Source: Mycolicibacterium sp. (GTDB lineage Bacteria > Actinomycetota > Actinomycetes > Mycobacteriales > Mycobacteriaceae). From it: a DNA stretch of 64,000 nt. Under the pieces are notes generated by a model. It did no database searches and was not told the origin of the DNA. It saw nothing but the letters and a program-made list of their open reading frames with translations. Positions 20,095-29,242 of the stretch are shown here, piece by piece. The stretch covers positions 320,668 to 384,667 of the forward strand of contig NZ_JAEMTA010000001.1 in assembly GCF_016462545.1 (NCBI RefSeq), written 5' to 3'. The translations under genes were made by a program, and so were the position numbers. Each line of letters begins with the position of its first letter. Positions within the stretch are counted from its first letter, which is position 1.

Positions 20095-21287
20095 CAGAGG
20101 TCCCAGACCAGTGGCAGGCTCTCCAAGCCCAGTTGGCCGCCGCTCTCGAACATCTCCGCATCGGGTGCCAACCGATAGTTGGGGATCCGTCGGTGCCATT
20201 CCTCGAGGGCGATTCTGAGTTCCTGGCGGGCCAGGTGCGAACCGAGGCATCGGTGCGGGCCTGCGCCGAAGCCGATGTGGTTGTTGGGTTTGCGGGTGAT
20301 GTCGACGGTGGTCGCGTCGGGGGAGGCGGCGTCGTCGCGGGTGGCTGCGGCCAATGGAATGTTGACCATGTCGCCGGCCTTCATCGGGCAGCCTTGAATC
20401 TCGATGTCGGCCATCACCTTGCGGGCCGGGATGACGATCGCGTACGCCCGGACGAACTCCTCGACGGCCGTGGGGATGACGGCGGGTTCGGCGAGGATCT
20501 TCTGACGATCGTCGTCATTGCGCGCCAGGTGCAGGAACATCCAGCCGAGCGTGACCGAGACGGTGTCGAGTCCGGCCATGAACATCAGGAGGCAGAAGGA
20601 CAGCAGATCCTGGTCGGTGACCGGTTCGCCGTCGATCTCGTAGGTCAGTGCCTTGCTGACGATGTCGTCGCGCGGCTCGTTGCGCCGATCGGCGATGAGG
20701 GCCGAGAAGCGGCCCATCACCGAGAACATGGCCGTCATCTGTTTCTGCAGTTTCTCCTCGTCGCTACCGCCCGCGTGCAGGATGTCGTGCTCCCATGCCA
20801 GATACTCGTCGAGTTCGTCGACCGGCAGGCCCATCATCTCGAGGAAGATGGTCGTCGGAAAGCGGGTGGCGAAGTCGGCCATGAAGTCGCAAGAGCCCTG
20901 CGCTGCTATTCCTTCGATGATGTCGATTGCGCGTTGCCGCACAGTCGATTCCATGCGCTCGACCGCGCCGGGGGAGAATAGCGGGCCGAGTTGGCGACGC
21001 CACTGCTTGTGCTCGTCACCGTCCAGCATCTCGGGTATCCACTTGATCGCCGGCTCCGGGTCCAGCGCGGTGACCACGCTGTTGGAGAAGGTCTCCGGGT
21101 TCTGCATGATCTCGAGGATTCCGGCGTAGTTGCACACCGTCCAGAAGCCGGGGCCGAATTCGTTTCGATACCAGGGGAACTGGGCGCGTAGCTCGTCGTA
21201 GCGGGCGAACCAGGTACCTTCGGGTTCGGTGGTGGTGTAGTCGAAGGTGACTACCGGCACCTTCGCGGCCTTCTCGCTCGTCGTCAC
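20094..21287 (-). CDS. Cytochrome P450
   Basis: I-helix AGLDTVS, heme loop FGAGPHRCLGSHLAR. Confidence 0.95.
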   Translation of the reverse strand: MTTSEKAAKVPVVTFDYTTTEPEGTWFARYDELRAQFPWYRNEFGPGFWTVCNYAGILEIMQNPETFSNSVVTALDPEPAIKWIPEMLDGDEHKQWRRQLGPLFSPGAVERMESTVRQRAIDIIEGIAAQGSCDFMADFATRFPTTIFLEMMGLPVDELDEYLAWEHDILHAGGSDEEKLQKQMTAMFSVMGRFSALIADRRNEPRDDIVSKALTYEIDGEPVTDQDLLSFCLLMFMAGLDTVSVTLGWMFLHLARNDDDRQKILAEPAVIPTAVEEFVRAYAIVIPARKVMADIEIQGCPMKAGDMVNIPLAAATRDDAASPDATTVDITRKPNNHIGFGAGPHRCLGSHLARQELRIALEEWHRRIPNYRLAPDAEMFESGGQLGLESLPLVWDL

Positions 21288-21324
21288 GGTATACCTCCAG
21301 GTCGCTGCGATCTATCGACGCAAG

Positions 21325-21342
21325 AGTCGCATGTCTGCGACT
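21325..21342. promoter_or_regulatory. 18-bp inverted repeat upstream of P450-CaiB-TetR operon, candidate operator
   Basis: AGTCGCA-TGTC-TGCGACT, perfect 7-bp arms, ~38 bp upstream of the P450 start. Confidence 0.5.
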
Positions 21343-21420
21343 TGCTGAGATGAGAGTATCAGCCACGATGGCGAGAAGCGAGATCTAGGTCACAATGCAT
21401 GAAGGCTTGCCGCCGAGGGC

Positions 21421-22206
21421 TCAATACAGGATGTCGCGGACCTTCGTCCGCTCGTAGCCCTTGAGTAGTGCGGCGCTGGAGGTTTCCATGTGTCTATGCC
21501 AATGTGCTTCGGCGTCAGCGCCTTTACCGGCCGACACCAGGTCGGCGAGTCTGTCGTAGGACCGGATGAGCCTGTCGTACTGCGCCTTGGGCACGACGTT
21601 CTGAGCACGCAGAATCGCCGCGGTGGTGTGCCGTTCGGAGATCTCGTGCAACATCCCTGCGATCATCGCCAGGGTCGCGTTGCCCGACAGTTCCACCAGT
21701 CGTCGGTGCAGTTCCGCGGATGCCTGCGCCAGCCTCCCGTCGTCCCGAGCCCGCGGTATCCCGTCGACCAATCGACGTAGTTCGTCGCGTGCGTCCGCGG
21801 ATCCGCCGTCGGCGAGCAGGCGTGCGGCATGGGGCTCGATGCCGATCCGTGCCATCATCACGTCGGCCAGCGTCGTGCCGGAGATGGCCAACAGCAGCGC
21901 TGCCGGTCGCGCAACGATCTCGGGTCCGGGCACCCGTACCTTGGCGCCGGTTCGCGAACCGCGCCGAACCTCCACCAGGCGATCAGATTCCAGCACCCGC
22001 ACCGCTTCTCTCAACGTTGGCCGACTCACCTGGAAGTGCTCCATCAGGTCGGCCTCGAAGGGCAGGAAGTCACCATCTTTCAGCTGCCCGTCGACGATCA
22101 TCTTGCGCAGGGTCTGCGCCACGAGTTCTGCGGTCTTGGGGGACCGGACCGTGCCGGAGGTGGCCTGAGGCGCAATCATCGGGGCGAGGGACTGCTGGCG
22201 CGACAC
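21421..22206 (-). CDS. GntR family (FadR/FCD subfamily) regulator
   Basis: HTH KTAELVAQTLRKMIVDGQLKDGDFLPFEADLMEHFQVSRPTLREAVRVLESDRLVEVRRGSRTGAKV; GTG start preceded by AGGAGG. Confidence 0.93.
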   Translation of the reverse strand: MSRQQSLAPMIAPQATSGTVRSPKTAELVAQTLRKMIVDGQLKDGDFLPFEADLMEHFQVSRPTLREAVRVLESDRLVEVRRGSRTGAKVRVPGPEIVARPAALLLAISGTTLADVMMARIGIEPHAARLLADGGSADARDELRRLVDGIPRARDDGRLAQASAELHRRLVELSGNATLAMIAGMLHEISERHTTAAILRAQNVVPKAQYDRLIRSYDRLADLVSAGKGADAEAHWHRHMETSSAALLKGYERTKVRDILY

Positions 22207-22230
22207 CAAAACCTCCTGGTCGACGGAGAT

Positions 22231-22247
22231 GGTTTACTCAGTAAACC
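22231..22247. promoter_or_regulatory. Near-perfect 17-bp palindrome, candidate GntR autoregulatory operator
   Basis: GGTTTACT-C-AGTAAACC, 8-bp perfect arms, 25 bp upstream of the GntR start. Confidence 0.65.
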
Positions 22248-22260
22248 AGCTACAAGCGCA

Positions 22261-23256
22261 TCATCGCAGCTGAGACATGAGACCGATGGCGGCACCGTCG
22301 TAACGCGCGCGTCGGCGCCGTCCTACGAGGAAGCTCGGTGGCGAGGAGAAGGCCAGATCTGGCAGGCGCTTACGAGCTGCGAGCATGTCGCGCGCCTGCT
22401 CGGAAGATCCACACACCGCTATCGACCACAGCATCTCGTCGGTGACGTGATCGGCGATCGTCTCCGGTCGACCGCTGTGGAACGCTGCGCGAATGGCCTC
22501 GACCTCGTCCTGCCAGCCGTGTAGTACGACGAGCGAATCATAGGTCCGCACGGTCAGGTAGAACGCGATCTGTAGCTTGGCCTCTCGCACCGCACGCTCT
22601 GGATCGGCGTCGTCGATGGCGGTGATCAACCAGCCCCAGCGGCGCAAGTCGTCGACACTGCGACCCGCTGAGTCGGCGCCGCGGCCAAGTTCGGGGTCGA
22701 CCACGTCGGTCCACCAGCGGTCGGTGAAGAGTCCGTGTCCGAGAACGCCGTCGGCCACCCGGCCCGCCGTGCGCACCATGATCTTGTTGAAGGCGCCGAT
22801 CAGGATGGGCACGTCCAGCCTGCCGAGGACTGGTGCGCGGATGTCGGCGTCGATGTTGTAGAACTCGCCGCGGTACCTGACGGACTCGCCGTTCTCGGCG
22901 ACCAGGTAGGCCCTGATCACCTCGATGAGTTCGGCCATGCGGGGCGCGGGGTGCGAGGCGTCGACGCCGAACCAGTCCCTGTTCATCCGGGACGTGCCGG
23001 CGCCGAGGCCGAGGAAGATACGACCCGACGAGGCTCTCGAAAGGTGGCGCAGCGCCGCTGCGTGGACGAACGGTGACCGGGCGAACGCGTAGGCGATGCC
23101 CGGGCCCACCATGGCGGTCGCGGTGTTGTGCGCCATCTCGGTCGCGGTCACGTAGGCGCTCAGATCGGCGAATTCGCCTGCGCAGAAGGCGCTTGCGCCA
23201 GATGCCTCGGCCTCGGCCGCCAGCTCGGGCCCGGGCCAGGGCAATCCCCACTCCAT
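22261..23256 (-). CDS. LLM-class flavin/F420-dependent oxidoreductase
   Basis: MEWGLPWPGPELAAEAEASGASAFCAGEFADLSAYVTATEMAHNT...RIFLGLGAGT. Confidence 0.85.
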   Translation of the reverse strand: MEWGLPWPGPELAAEAEASGASAFCAGEFADLSAYVTATEMAHNTATAMVGPGIAYAFARSPFVHAAALRHLSRASSGRIFLGLGAGTSRMNRDWFGVDASHPAPRMAELIEVIRAYLVAENGESVRYRGEFYNIDADIRAPVLGRLDVPILIGAFNKIMVRTAGRVADGVLGHGLFTDRWWTDVVDPELGRGADSAGRSVDDLRRWGWLITAIDDADPERAVREAKLQIAFYLTVRTYDSLVVLHGWQDEVEAIRAAFHSGRPETIADHVTDEMLWSIAVCGSSEQARDMLAARKRLPDLAFSSPPSFLVGRRRRARYDGAAIGLMSQLR

Positions 23257-23285
23257 TGCGCAGATTCTCCCTAGGGCTACATCGA

Positions 23286-23296
23286 TTACTTAGTAA
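23286..23296. promoter_or_regulatory. TTACTTAGTAA palindrome, second candidate GntR site
   Basis: TTACT-T-AGTAA; same core (TTACT-N-AGTAA) as 22231..22247; upstream of the LLM gene. Confidence 0.5.
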
Positions 23297-23342
23297 GATA
23301 TGTCAGTGTACGCGGGGAGTGGCGGAGGACCAAGCGTTCTCA

Positions 23343-23368
23343 CATTTTCGACAAAGATGTAGAAAATG
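23343..23368. promoter_or_regulatory. 26-bp inverted repeat upstream of Rieske oxygenase, candidate TetR operator
   Basis: CATTTTCGACA-AAGA-TGTAGAAAATG, 11-bp arms with one mismatch. Confidence 0.55.
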
Positions 23369-23404
23369 AGTATGGTCGTCCCTCAGGAGCGAAAGGATCC
23401 ACAC

Positions 23405-24418
23405 ATGACCTCGATTCCGAGCATGCTTCCCACCGGATGGTTCCAAGTGGCATGGAGCGCCGACGTCGCCATCGGTGACGTGCAGCCGATGCACTACTTC
23501 TCACGGGACCTCGTCCTGTTCCGCGAGTTGGATGGTCGCGCCAAGGTTCTCGACGCCCACTGCCAGCACCTCGGCGCCAGCCTCGCCCACGGCGGCTGCG
23601 TCGTCGAGGACGGCATCCAGTGCCCATTCCACGGCTGGGTCTGGAACGGCGAAGGGCGCAACGTTCGCATTCCGTATGAGCCCCGACCGAACCGAGGTCG
23701 CCGTGTGCGCTCGTATCCGGTCGCGGAGCTCAACGACTCCATCTACATCTGGCATGACGCCGACGGCCGGCAGCCCCTGTGGGAGGCGCCCAAGGCATTG
23801 GACGTGCTCGGAAGTCACGTTCGCGAAAGGCAGTTCCACCCCTTCGACGATGGCTGCCGGACGCGCTTCGAGAAGGTCAAGGTCCATCCCCAGGTGATCG
23901 CCGAGAATGCCGTTGATCCCCACCACTTTCGCTTCGTTCACAACACCCCCATCAGCCCGGTGGTGTTGCGCGAGAGCACCAACGAGTCGACCTGGGCGGC
24001 CAAGGTCGGCTTCGGAAAGCGGTGGCTCGACGGCGTCGATCGTGACGGCGACACCATGAACACCATCGAGATCTACTGGTCCGGCATCGGCGTCGCCTTC
24101 AACGGTGAGCACATGCGCGACGGCATCCGCGTCATCTCGATCTGCGCGACCCCCGTCGACGACACGACCTCGGACATCTTCGCCGGGTACTGGATCAGTG
24201 CCGAGGAGTCGGCCGGTCCCGGTGACTTCGAGGCGCGACTGGCCTCGGCCAAGCTGGCCCTGCCCGACGACATTCGGATCTGGGAGCACCAGGAGTACCT
24301 CGACCGGCCGGGCCTAGCAGGATCCGAGGCCGTCGGCTTTCGCGCACTGCGCACATGGGCCAGCAGTTTCTACCCTGAGCCGGTGGCCGTGGGCGAACCC
24401 GTGTCGCATGGCGTCTGA
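23405..24418 (+). CDS. Rieske [2Fe-2S] non-heme iron oxygenase, KshA-like
   Basis: Rieske CQHLGASLAHGGCVVEDGIQCPFHGW; mononuclear Fe motif ENAVDPHHFRFVH; ATG 23405 preferred over track start 23366. Confidence 0.88.
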   Translation: MTSIPSMLPTGWFQVAWSADVAIGDVQPMHYFSRDLVLFRELDGRAKVLDAHCQHLGASLAHGGCVVEDGIQCPFHGWVWNGEGRNVRIPYEPRPNRGRRVRSYPVAELNDSIYIWHDADGRQPLWEAPKALDVLGSHVRERQFHPFDDGCRTRFEKVKVHPQVIAENAVDPHHFRFVHNTPISPVVLRESTNESTWAAKVGFGKRWLDGVDRDGDTMNTIEIYWSGIGVAFNGEHMRDGIRVISICATPVDDTTSDIFAGYWISAEESAGPGDFEARLASAKLALPDDIRIWEHQEYLDRPGLAGSEAVGFRALRTWASSFYPEPVAVGEPVSHGV

Positions 24419-25022
24419 CGAATCCTCACGCCGGGCTCCGCGCAAGTCGGACCGCAGCCGGCAGTCGATTCTCGACGCCGCGCGGATTGCATTTGCGCGC
24501 AAGGGTTTCTCCGGCGCCACGATCCGCGACATCACTGATCTGGCGGACGTCAACCGGGTGGGCTTCTACTACTACTTCACGGACAAGACCCAGCTGTTCA
24601 TCGAGCTCGGCACGGAGACCTACCGGCAAGTCCTCGAGGTCGTCGAGGCATTCGACGAGATCGCGATACCTCCGTCGCGTATCGAACTCGAGGCGTGGGT
24701 GGAGAGCTACTTCGCATACTTGGACCGCAACGGGGCCTTCGTCAATCGCTCGACGGAGGACATGCCTACCGACGACGGGTTCCGCGCAGCGGTGGCGCGC
24801 TCACGCCGCCGCGCGGCGACGGCACTGGGGGAGCGCATCGCGAAGATGGCGCCGTCGGATGTCGACGTCGATTCGGCCGCGACGGGGCTGGTGGTCATGG
24901 CGATGCTCGACCAGTCCTGGCAAATGATGCAACACAACGAAATTGCGAATATCTCGCGTTCGGCGGTGGTGGCCGCCGCGACGGATCTGCTGTGGCGAGC
25001 CGTCGACCAGCCGTCGGAATGA
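24408..25022 (+). CDS. TetR family regulator
   Basis: RQSILDAARIAFARKGFSGATIRDITDLADVNRVGFYYYFTDKTQLF; overlaps the Rieske gene by 11 nt. Confidence 0.92.
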   Translation: MASDESSRRAPRKSDRSRQSILDAARIAFARKGFSGATIRDITDLADVNRVGFYYYFTDKTQLFIELGTETYRQVLEVVEAFDEIAIPPSRIELEAWVESYFAYLDRNGAFVNRSTEDMPTDDGFRAAVARSRRRAATALGERIAKMAPSDVDVDSAATGLVVMAMLDQSWQMMQHNEIANISRSAVVAAATDLLWRAVDQPSE

Positions 25023-25026
25023 CCGG

Positions 25027-25650
25027 TCAGGATGCCGGGGGCGCGGTCCACTCGGCGATCAGTTGGTCGACTGTGGTCAGCCGCCCCAAGACCGAGATGG
25101 TGTTGTTCAGAACCTGTTCGGCATAGGTGGCCGGAGTGCCACCGACGCCGTCGCGCGGGACGACCAGCTGAAATCCGGCCTGAGTGAGATGTCCGGCGGT
25201 GTGAGTGATGGCCAGATTGAGCGACACGCCTACCAGCACGACGGTCTCGACACCGAAACCCTTGAGAACGGGTAGTAACTCGGAGTCGAGGGTGGGGAAC
25301 AGACCGTGATGACGCGCCAGCACGACGTCGTTGGGCGCCAGCAACTCTGGGACCACCTGGGTCTCGGTGGTTCCGGGTGCCCAGTCCGCGACGGCGGGTC
25401 CCAGTGCGCGCCACAGCCGTGCCGTTCCCGTCGGCCGTCCGCCGAGGTTGCCCTCGTAGGTAGCGTGCACTACGCGCACGTCGAATTGCCTCGCGGCATC
25501 GAGGAGTCGGCCCACGCTGGCCACCAACTCGGAGCTGTCGGCGGCCAACGCGGGCAAGACCGATGCGGTGCCGAGCACACCGTTCTGGCACTCCACGCAG
25601 ACGACGGCAGTGGTTTCGGGGTTCCATGACGAATCTGGCACGCCTACCAC
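25027..25650 (-). CDS. Isochorismatase-fold (cysteine hydrolase superfamily) protein
   Basis: TTAVVCVECQNGVLG..., VETVVLVGVSLNLAITHTAGHLTQAGFQLVVPRDGVGG. Confidence 0.78.
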   Translation of the reverse strand: MVGVPDSSWNPETTAVVCVECQNGVLGTASVLPALAADSSELVASVGRLLDAARQFDVRVVHATYEGNLGGRPTGTARLWRALGPAVADWAPGTTETQVVPELLAPNDVVLARHHGLFPTLDSELLPVLKGFGVETVVLVGVSLNLAITHTAGHLTQAGFQLVVPRDGVGGTPATYAEQVLNNTISVLGRLTTVDQLIAEWTAPPAS

Positions 25651-25735
25651 CGTAGCTGAGTTTTCATCGACGTAAAGCCATATGGGTTAACGGAATTGGC
25701 CATTGTGCCACCTCGACGGCGATACGATCGGGGCC

Positions 25736-27256
25736 ATGCAGATCCGTGACCACGTTCCGTCCGGCAAGCCCGCCGTGATCCTCGCCTCGGCAGGCACCGT
25801 GATCGGCTTCGGCGAGCTCGAAGAGCGGGCCAATCGATTGGCGCACTTCTGGCGCGCCGCCGGTCTGCGTGAGGGCGACACCGTCGCGGCGCTCCTCGAG
25901 AATGGCGAGCACGTCCACGCCGTGATGTGGGCGGCTCGTCGCAGCGGGCTGTACTACGCCATGGTCAACACCCATCTCACGGCATCCGAAGCGGCCTACA
26001 TCGTGGCCAACAGCGGCGCCAAGGCGATCGTCGGCTCCCGCGCGACGCGCGCGGTGTGCGAGGACTTGTCCGAGCACCTACCCGACGGCCTGCCCGAATC
26101 GCGGCTGATGGCCGACGATGATCTCGACGGTTGGGCGCGATACCCGAAATGCGTTGCCGACCAACCATCGACACCGATCGCCGACGAGAGCGAGGGCGAC
26201 CTGCTGCAGTACTCGTCGGGCACCACGGGACGGCCCAAGGGCATCCGCCGCGAGCTGCCGCACGTCGCTCCGGCGGAGGCCCCCAACATGCTGATGCCGC
26301 TGCTGAGCGCCGTCGGGATCACGAGCGAGTCGATCTACCTGAGCCCCGCGCCGCTCTATCACACGGCTCCATCCTTCTGGTCGATGGCGGTGCAGTCGCT
26401 GGGCGGCACCGTCGTCGTGATGGAGAAGTTCGACGCTGAGGGCGCGCTCGAGTGCATCCAACGCTATGGAATCACCCACGGGCAGTTCGTGCCCGCCATG
26501 TTCGTCCGGATGCTGAAACTCCCCGAATCGGTGCGTAATTCGTATGACGTGTCGAGTCTGCAGCGGGTGGTACATGCGGCCGCACCGTGCCCGGTGGACA
26601 TCAAGAAGCAGATGATTCAGTGGTGGGGACCGATCATCGACGAGTACTACGCGTCGTCCGAGGCGGTCGGCGCCTCGTTCATCCGCGCCGAGGACTGGCT
26701 GGCCCATCCCGGTTCCGTGGGTCGTCCGCTGGTCGGGGTTCCGCACATCCTCGACGAGAGTGGCCACGAACTGCCGCCGGGTCAGCCCGGCGAGATCTAT
26801 TACGAGGGTGGGTATCCCTTCGAGTATCTGCGGGACGAGGCGAAGACCGCGGCCGCCCGCGAGGCTCACGGATGGGCGACGGTCGGAGACATCGGCTACC
26901 TCGACGACGACGGCTACCTGTATCTGACCGATCGCCGCCACCACATGATCATCTCGGGTGGGGTGAACATCTATCCGCAGGAGGCCGAGGACCTGCTGAT
27001 CACCCATCCCAAGGTGCTCGACGCGGCCGTGTTCGGCATTCCGGACGACGACATGGGGCAGTCCGTCAAGGGCGTCGTCCAGACGGTCGATCCCCTCGAT
27101 GCCAACTCTTCGTTCGAGCGGGAGCTCCTCGATTGGCTCCGAAACCGGTTGGCGCACTACAAATGTCCGCGATCGATCTCCTTCGAGGAGCAGCTGCCTC
27201 GTACCGACACGGGCAAACTGTACAAGCAGACGTTGGTCGCGAAGTATTCCCGATAA
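25736..27256 (+). CDS. Acyl-CoA synthetase (FadD family)
   Basis: AMP-binding motif YSSGTTGRPKGI; C-terminal LTDRRHHMIISGGVNIYPQE, PRTDTGKLYKQTL. Confidence 0.92.
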   Translation: MQIRDHVPSGKPAVILASAGTVIGFGELEERANRLAHFWRAAGLREGDTVAALLENGEHVHAVMWAARRSGLYYAMVNTHLTASEAAYIVANSGAKAIVGSRATRAVCEDLSEHLPDGLPESRLMADDDLDGWARYPKCVADQPSTPIADESEGDLLQYSSGTTGRPKGIRRELPHVAPAEAPNMLMPLLSAVGITSESIYLSPAPLYHTAPSFWSMAVQSLGGTVVVMEKFDAEGALECIQRYGITHGQFVPAMFVRMLKLPESVRNSYDVSSLQRVVHAAAPCPVDIKKQMIQWWGPIIDEYYASSEAVGASFIRAEDWLAHPGSVGRPLVGVPHILDESGHELPPGQPGEIYYEGGYPFEYLRDEAKTAAAREAHGWATVGDIGYLDDDGYLYLTDRRHHMIISGGVNIYPQEAEDLLITHPKVLDAAVFGIPDDDMGQSVKGVVQTVDPLDANSSFERELLDWLRNRLAHYKCPRSISFEEQLPRTDTGKLYKQTLVAKYSR

Positions 27257-27260
27257 CCGA

Positions 27261-28418
27261 TCAGCCCAACTTCAGCGGTACCCGCTCCAGTGCAAAGGTG
27301 TTCGCCGGGAAGATGATGTGTGGCTCGTAACCCGGCTCGACCGAGAACTCGGGAACGCGCTTGAGCCATTCGTCGAGGACCAGCGTGAGTTCCAACCGCG
27401 CGAGATGTGACCCGAGGCACCGGTGTGGCCCCCCTCCGAAGCCCCAGTGTCGGTGCACCTTTCCGTCCATCACTACCTCGTCGGTAGAGATCTCGTCGCT
27501 GTCGTCCCGATTGATCGCGGCGATGCACAGCCGCACCATCGTGTCGGGTGGCAACGTGATGTCACCGATCGTCACCTCCGCGGTAGTGACACGGGGCACC
27601 ATCGGTGCGGGTGGCTCCAAGCGGATGATCTCCTCGACGAACACGCTCATCTGGTCGGGATCGGCGACCAGTGTGGCCCGAAGTTCGGGATTGCGAGCGA
27701 GTTCGAGGAAGGCCGAGCTCATCGCAGCCGTGACGGTGTCCAATCCGGCGAGTACGAAGAGGAAGGCCAGCCCCATCACCTCGGCGTCGTCGAGCGGATC
27801 ATCCCCGCTGACCACCTGGGACAGGATGTCCGGTCCGGGGTTGGCCCGCCGCTCGTTGATGGCCTCGGCCAGGTAGGCGACCAGCTCCATGGCGGGGGTG
27901 AGATCCACGCCCTCAAGAGTGGGTGCGTCGGCGAGCGCAATCACCGAGTCCTTCCAGGCGACGAGTCGGTCGAGGTCGGCCAACGGCAGCCCGAACAGGG
28001 TCAGGAACACCTGCGACGGGTAGGGAATGGCGAGGTCGGCGACGACCTCACACTCGCCCTTCGTGGCGACGCGCTCGACGATGTCGAGCGCCTGCTGCTG
28101 AAGCGAGGGCAACATCGCCTTCAGCGTGTGGGGGCTGAAGAAGGGCTGCAGAATCTTGCGGAACCGAGTGTGCTCCGGTGGATCGAAGGCGATGGGAACC
28201 AGAGGGATTGGGCTACCCAGGACGTCGAATGCCTTCTTCGACGAGAACAGCTCCGGGTTGCGCAGTGCGGTCAGCACGTCCTCCCGGTGCGATATGTAGT
28301 ACCAGCCGTCGATGAACACCACCCGCCCGGCATCGCGAATGGTCTTCCACCCGACGCTACGATCGGCTGCCATCGGCAGGCTCGCGAAGGAGAGTTCGGG
28401 CGCGCCAAGAGTTTCCAC
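27261..28418 (-). CDS. Cytochrome P450
   Basis: I-helix AGLDTVT, heme loop FGGGPHRCLGSHLAR; GTG start at 28418 with nearby AGGAG. Confidence 0.95.
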   Translation of the reverse strand: METLGAPELSFASLPMAADRSVGWKTIRDAGRVVFIDGWYYISHREDVLTALRNPELFSSKKAFDVLGSPIPLVPIAFDPPEHTRFRKILQPFFSPHTLKAMLPSLQQQALDIVERVATKGECEVVADLAIPYPSQVFLTLFGLPLADLDRLVAWKDSVIALADAPTLEGVDLTPAMELVAYLAEAINERRANPGPDILSQVVSGDDPLDDAEVMGLAFLFVLAGLDTVTAAMSSAFLELARNPELRATLVADPDQMSVFVEEIIRLEPPAPMVPRVTTAEVTIGDITLPPDTMVRLCIAAINRDDSDEISTDEVVMDGKVHRHWGFGGGPHRCLGSHLARLELTLVLDEWLKRVPEFSVEPGYEPHIIFPANTFALERVPLKLG

Positions 28419-28432
28419 GTGTTCTCCTAGGG

Positions 28433-29230
28433 TTAGAACGCCGAACGGTGGAGCCCACCGTCGACTTCGATCCAGCTGCCTGTGACGTATCCGGCAGGTT
28501 CTGAGCACAGATAGGCGATGAGGGAAGCGATCTCGGCCGGCTTGCCCATGCGACCCGAGGGCACCCGGGCCTGGGTCAGCATGAATTCGCGCCGCTGCTC
28601 CTCGGAGCGGGTGCCGAGGTGATCGTTGAGGTAGGCGATGGCGTTCTGCGTCTCGATCCACCCGGGAGCCACGGTGTTCACGGTGATGCCGTAGCGGGCG
28701 TATTCGTCGGCCACCGTCTTCAACATCCCGATCGTCGACGGACGACTGGTGTTGGCCACGGCGTGGTGGATGTCGCCCGCAGGTTCCTTCGCCGTCGCCG
28801 ACCCGATGTGCACGAACCGCCCCCAGCCAGATTCCTTCATGGCGGGCAGCACGGCTTGCAGAAGCGAAATCTGGCTCATGGTGTGCATTTCGAAGGACGC
28901 ACGATAGACGTCGAGGTCGGTGATGTCCGCGAAGTCGCCCGGCCGCTGGTACTTGGCCTGTCCGACCACGATGAGTGGTGGGCCGTGTTGAGAGGTGGTT
29001 TCACGCACGGCGTCGGCGACCTGATCGGGATTGCTGACGTCGGCGATGACGCCGATCGCTGCGCCGCCCTCGCCGCGGATAGCCTCGACCGCCGCGTCGA
29101 CGTCGGTCTTGGTCCGGGCCAGGACGGCCACGCGGACGCCCTCTGCCGCCAGCAGTCTGGCGACCTCGAACCCGATTCCCTTGCTGCCGCCGACCACGAG
29201 GGCCGAGCGATCGGTGATTCCAAAGTGCAT
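28433..29230 (-). CDS. SDR family oxidoreductase
   Basis: ALVVGGSKGIGFEVARLLA; C-terminal YVTGSWIEVDGGL. Confidence 0.9.
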   Translation of the reverse strand: MHFGITDRSALVVGGSKGIGFEVARLLAAEGVRVAVLARTKTDVDAAVEAIRGEGGAAIGVIADVSNPDQVADAVRETTSQHGPPLIVVGQAKYQRPGDFADITDLDVYRASFEMHTMSQISLLQAVLPAMKESGWGRFVHIGSATAKEPAGDIHHAVANTSRPSTIGMLKTVADEYARYGITVNTVAPGWIETQNAIAYLNDHLGTRSEEQRREFMLTQARVPSGRMGKPAEIASLIAYLCSEPAGYVTGSWIEVDGGLHRSAF

Positions 29231-29242
29231 CGAGTGGTGCCG

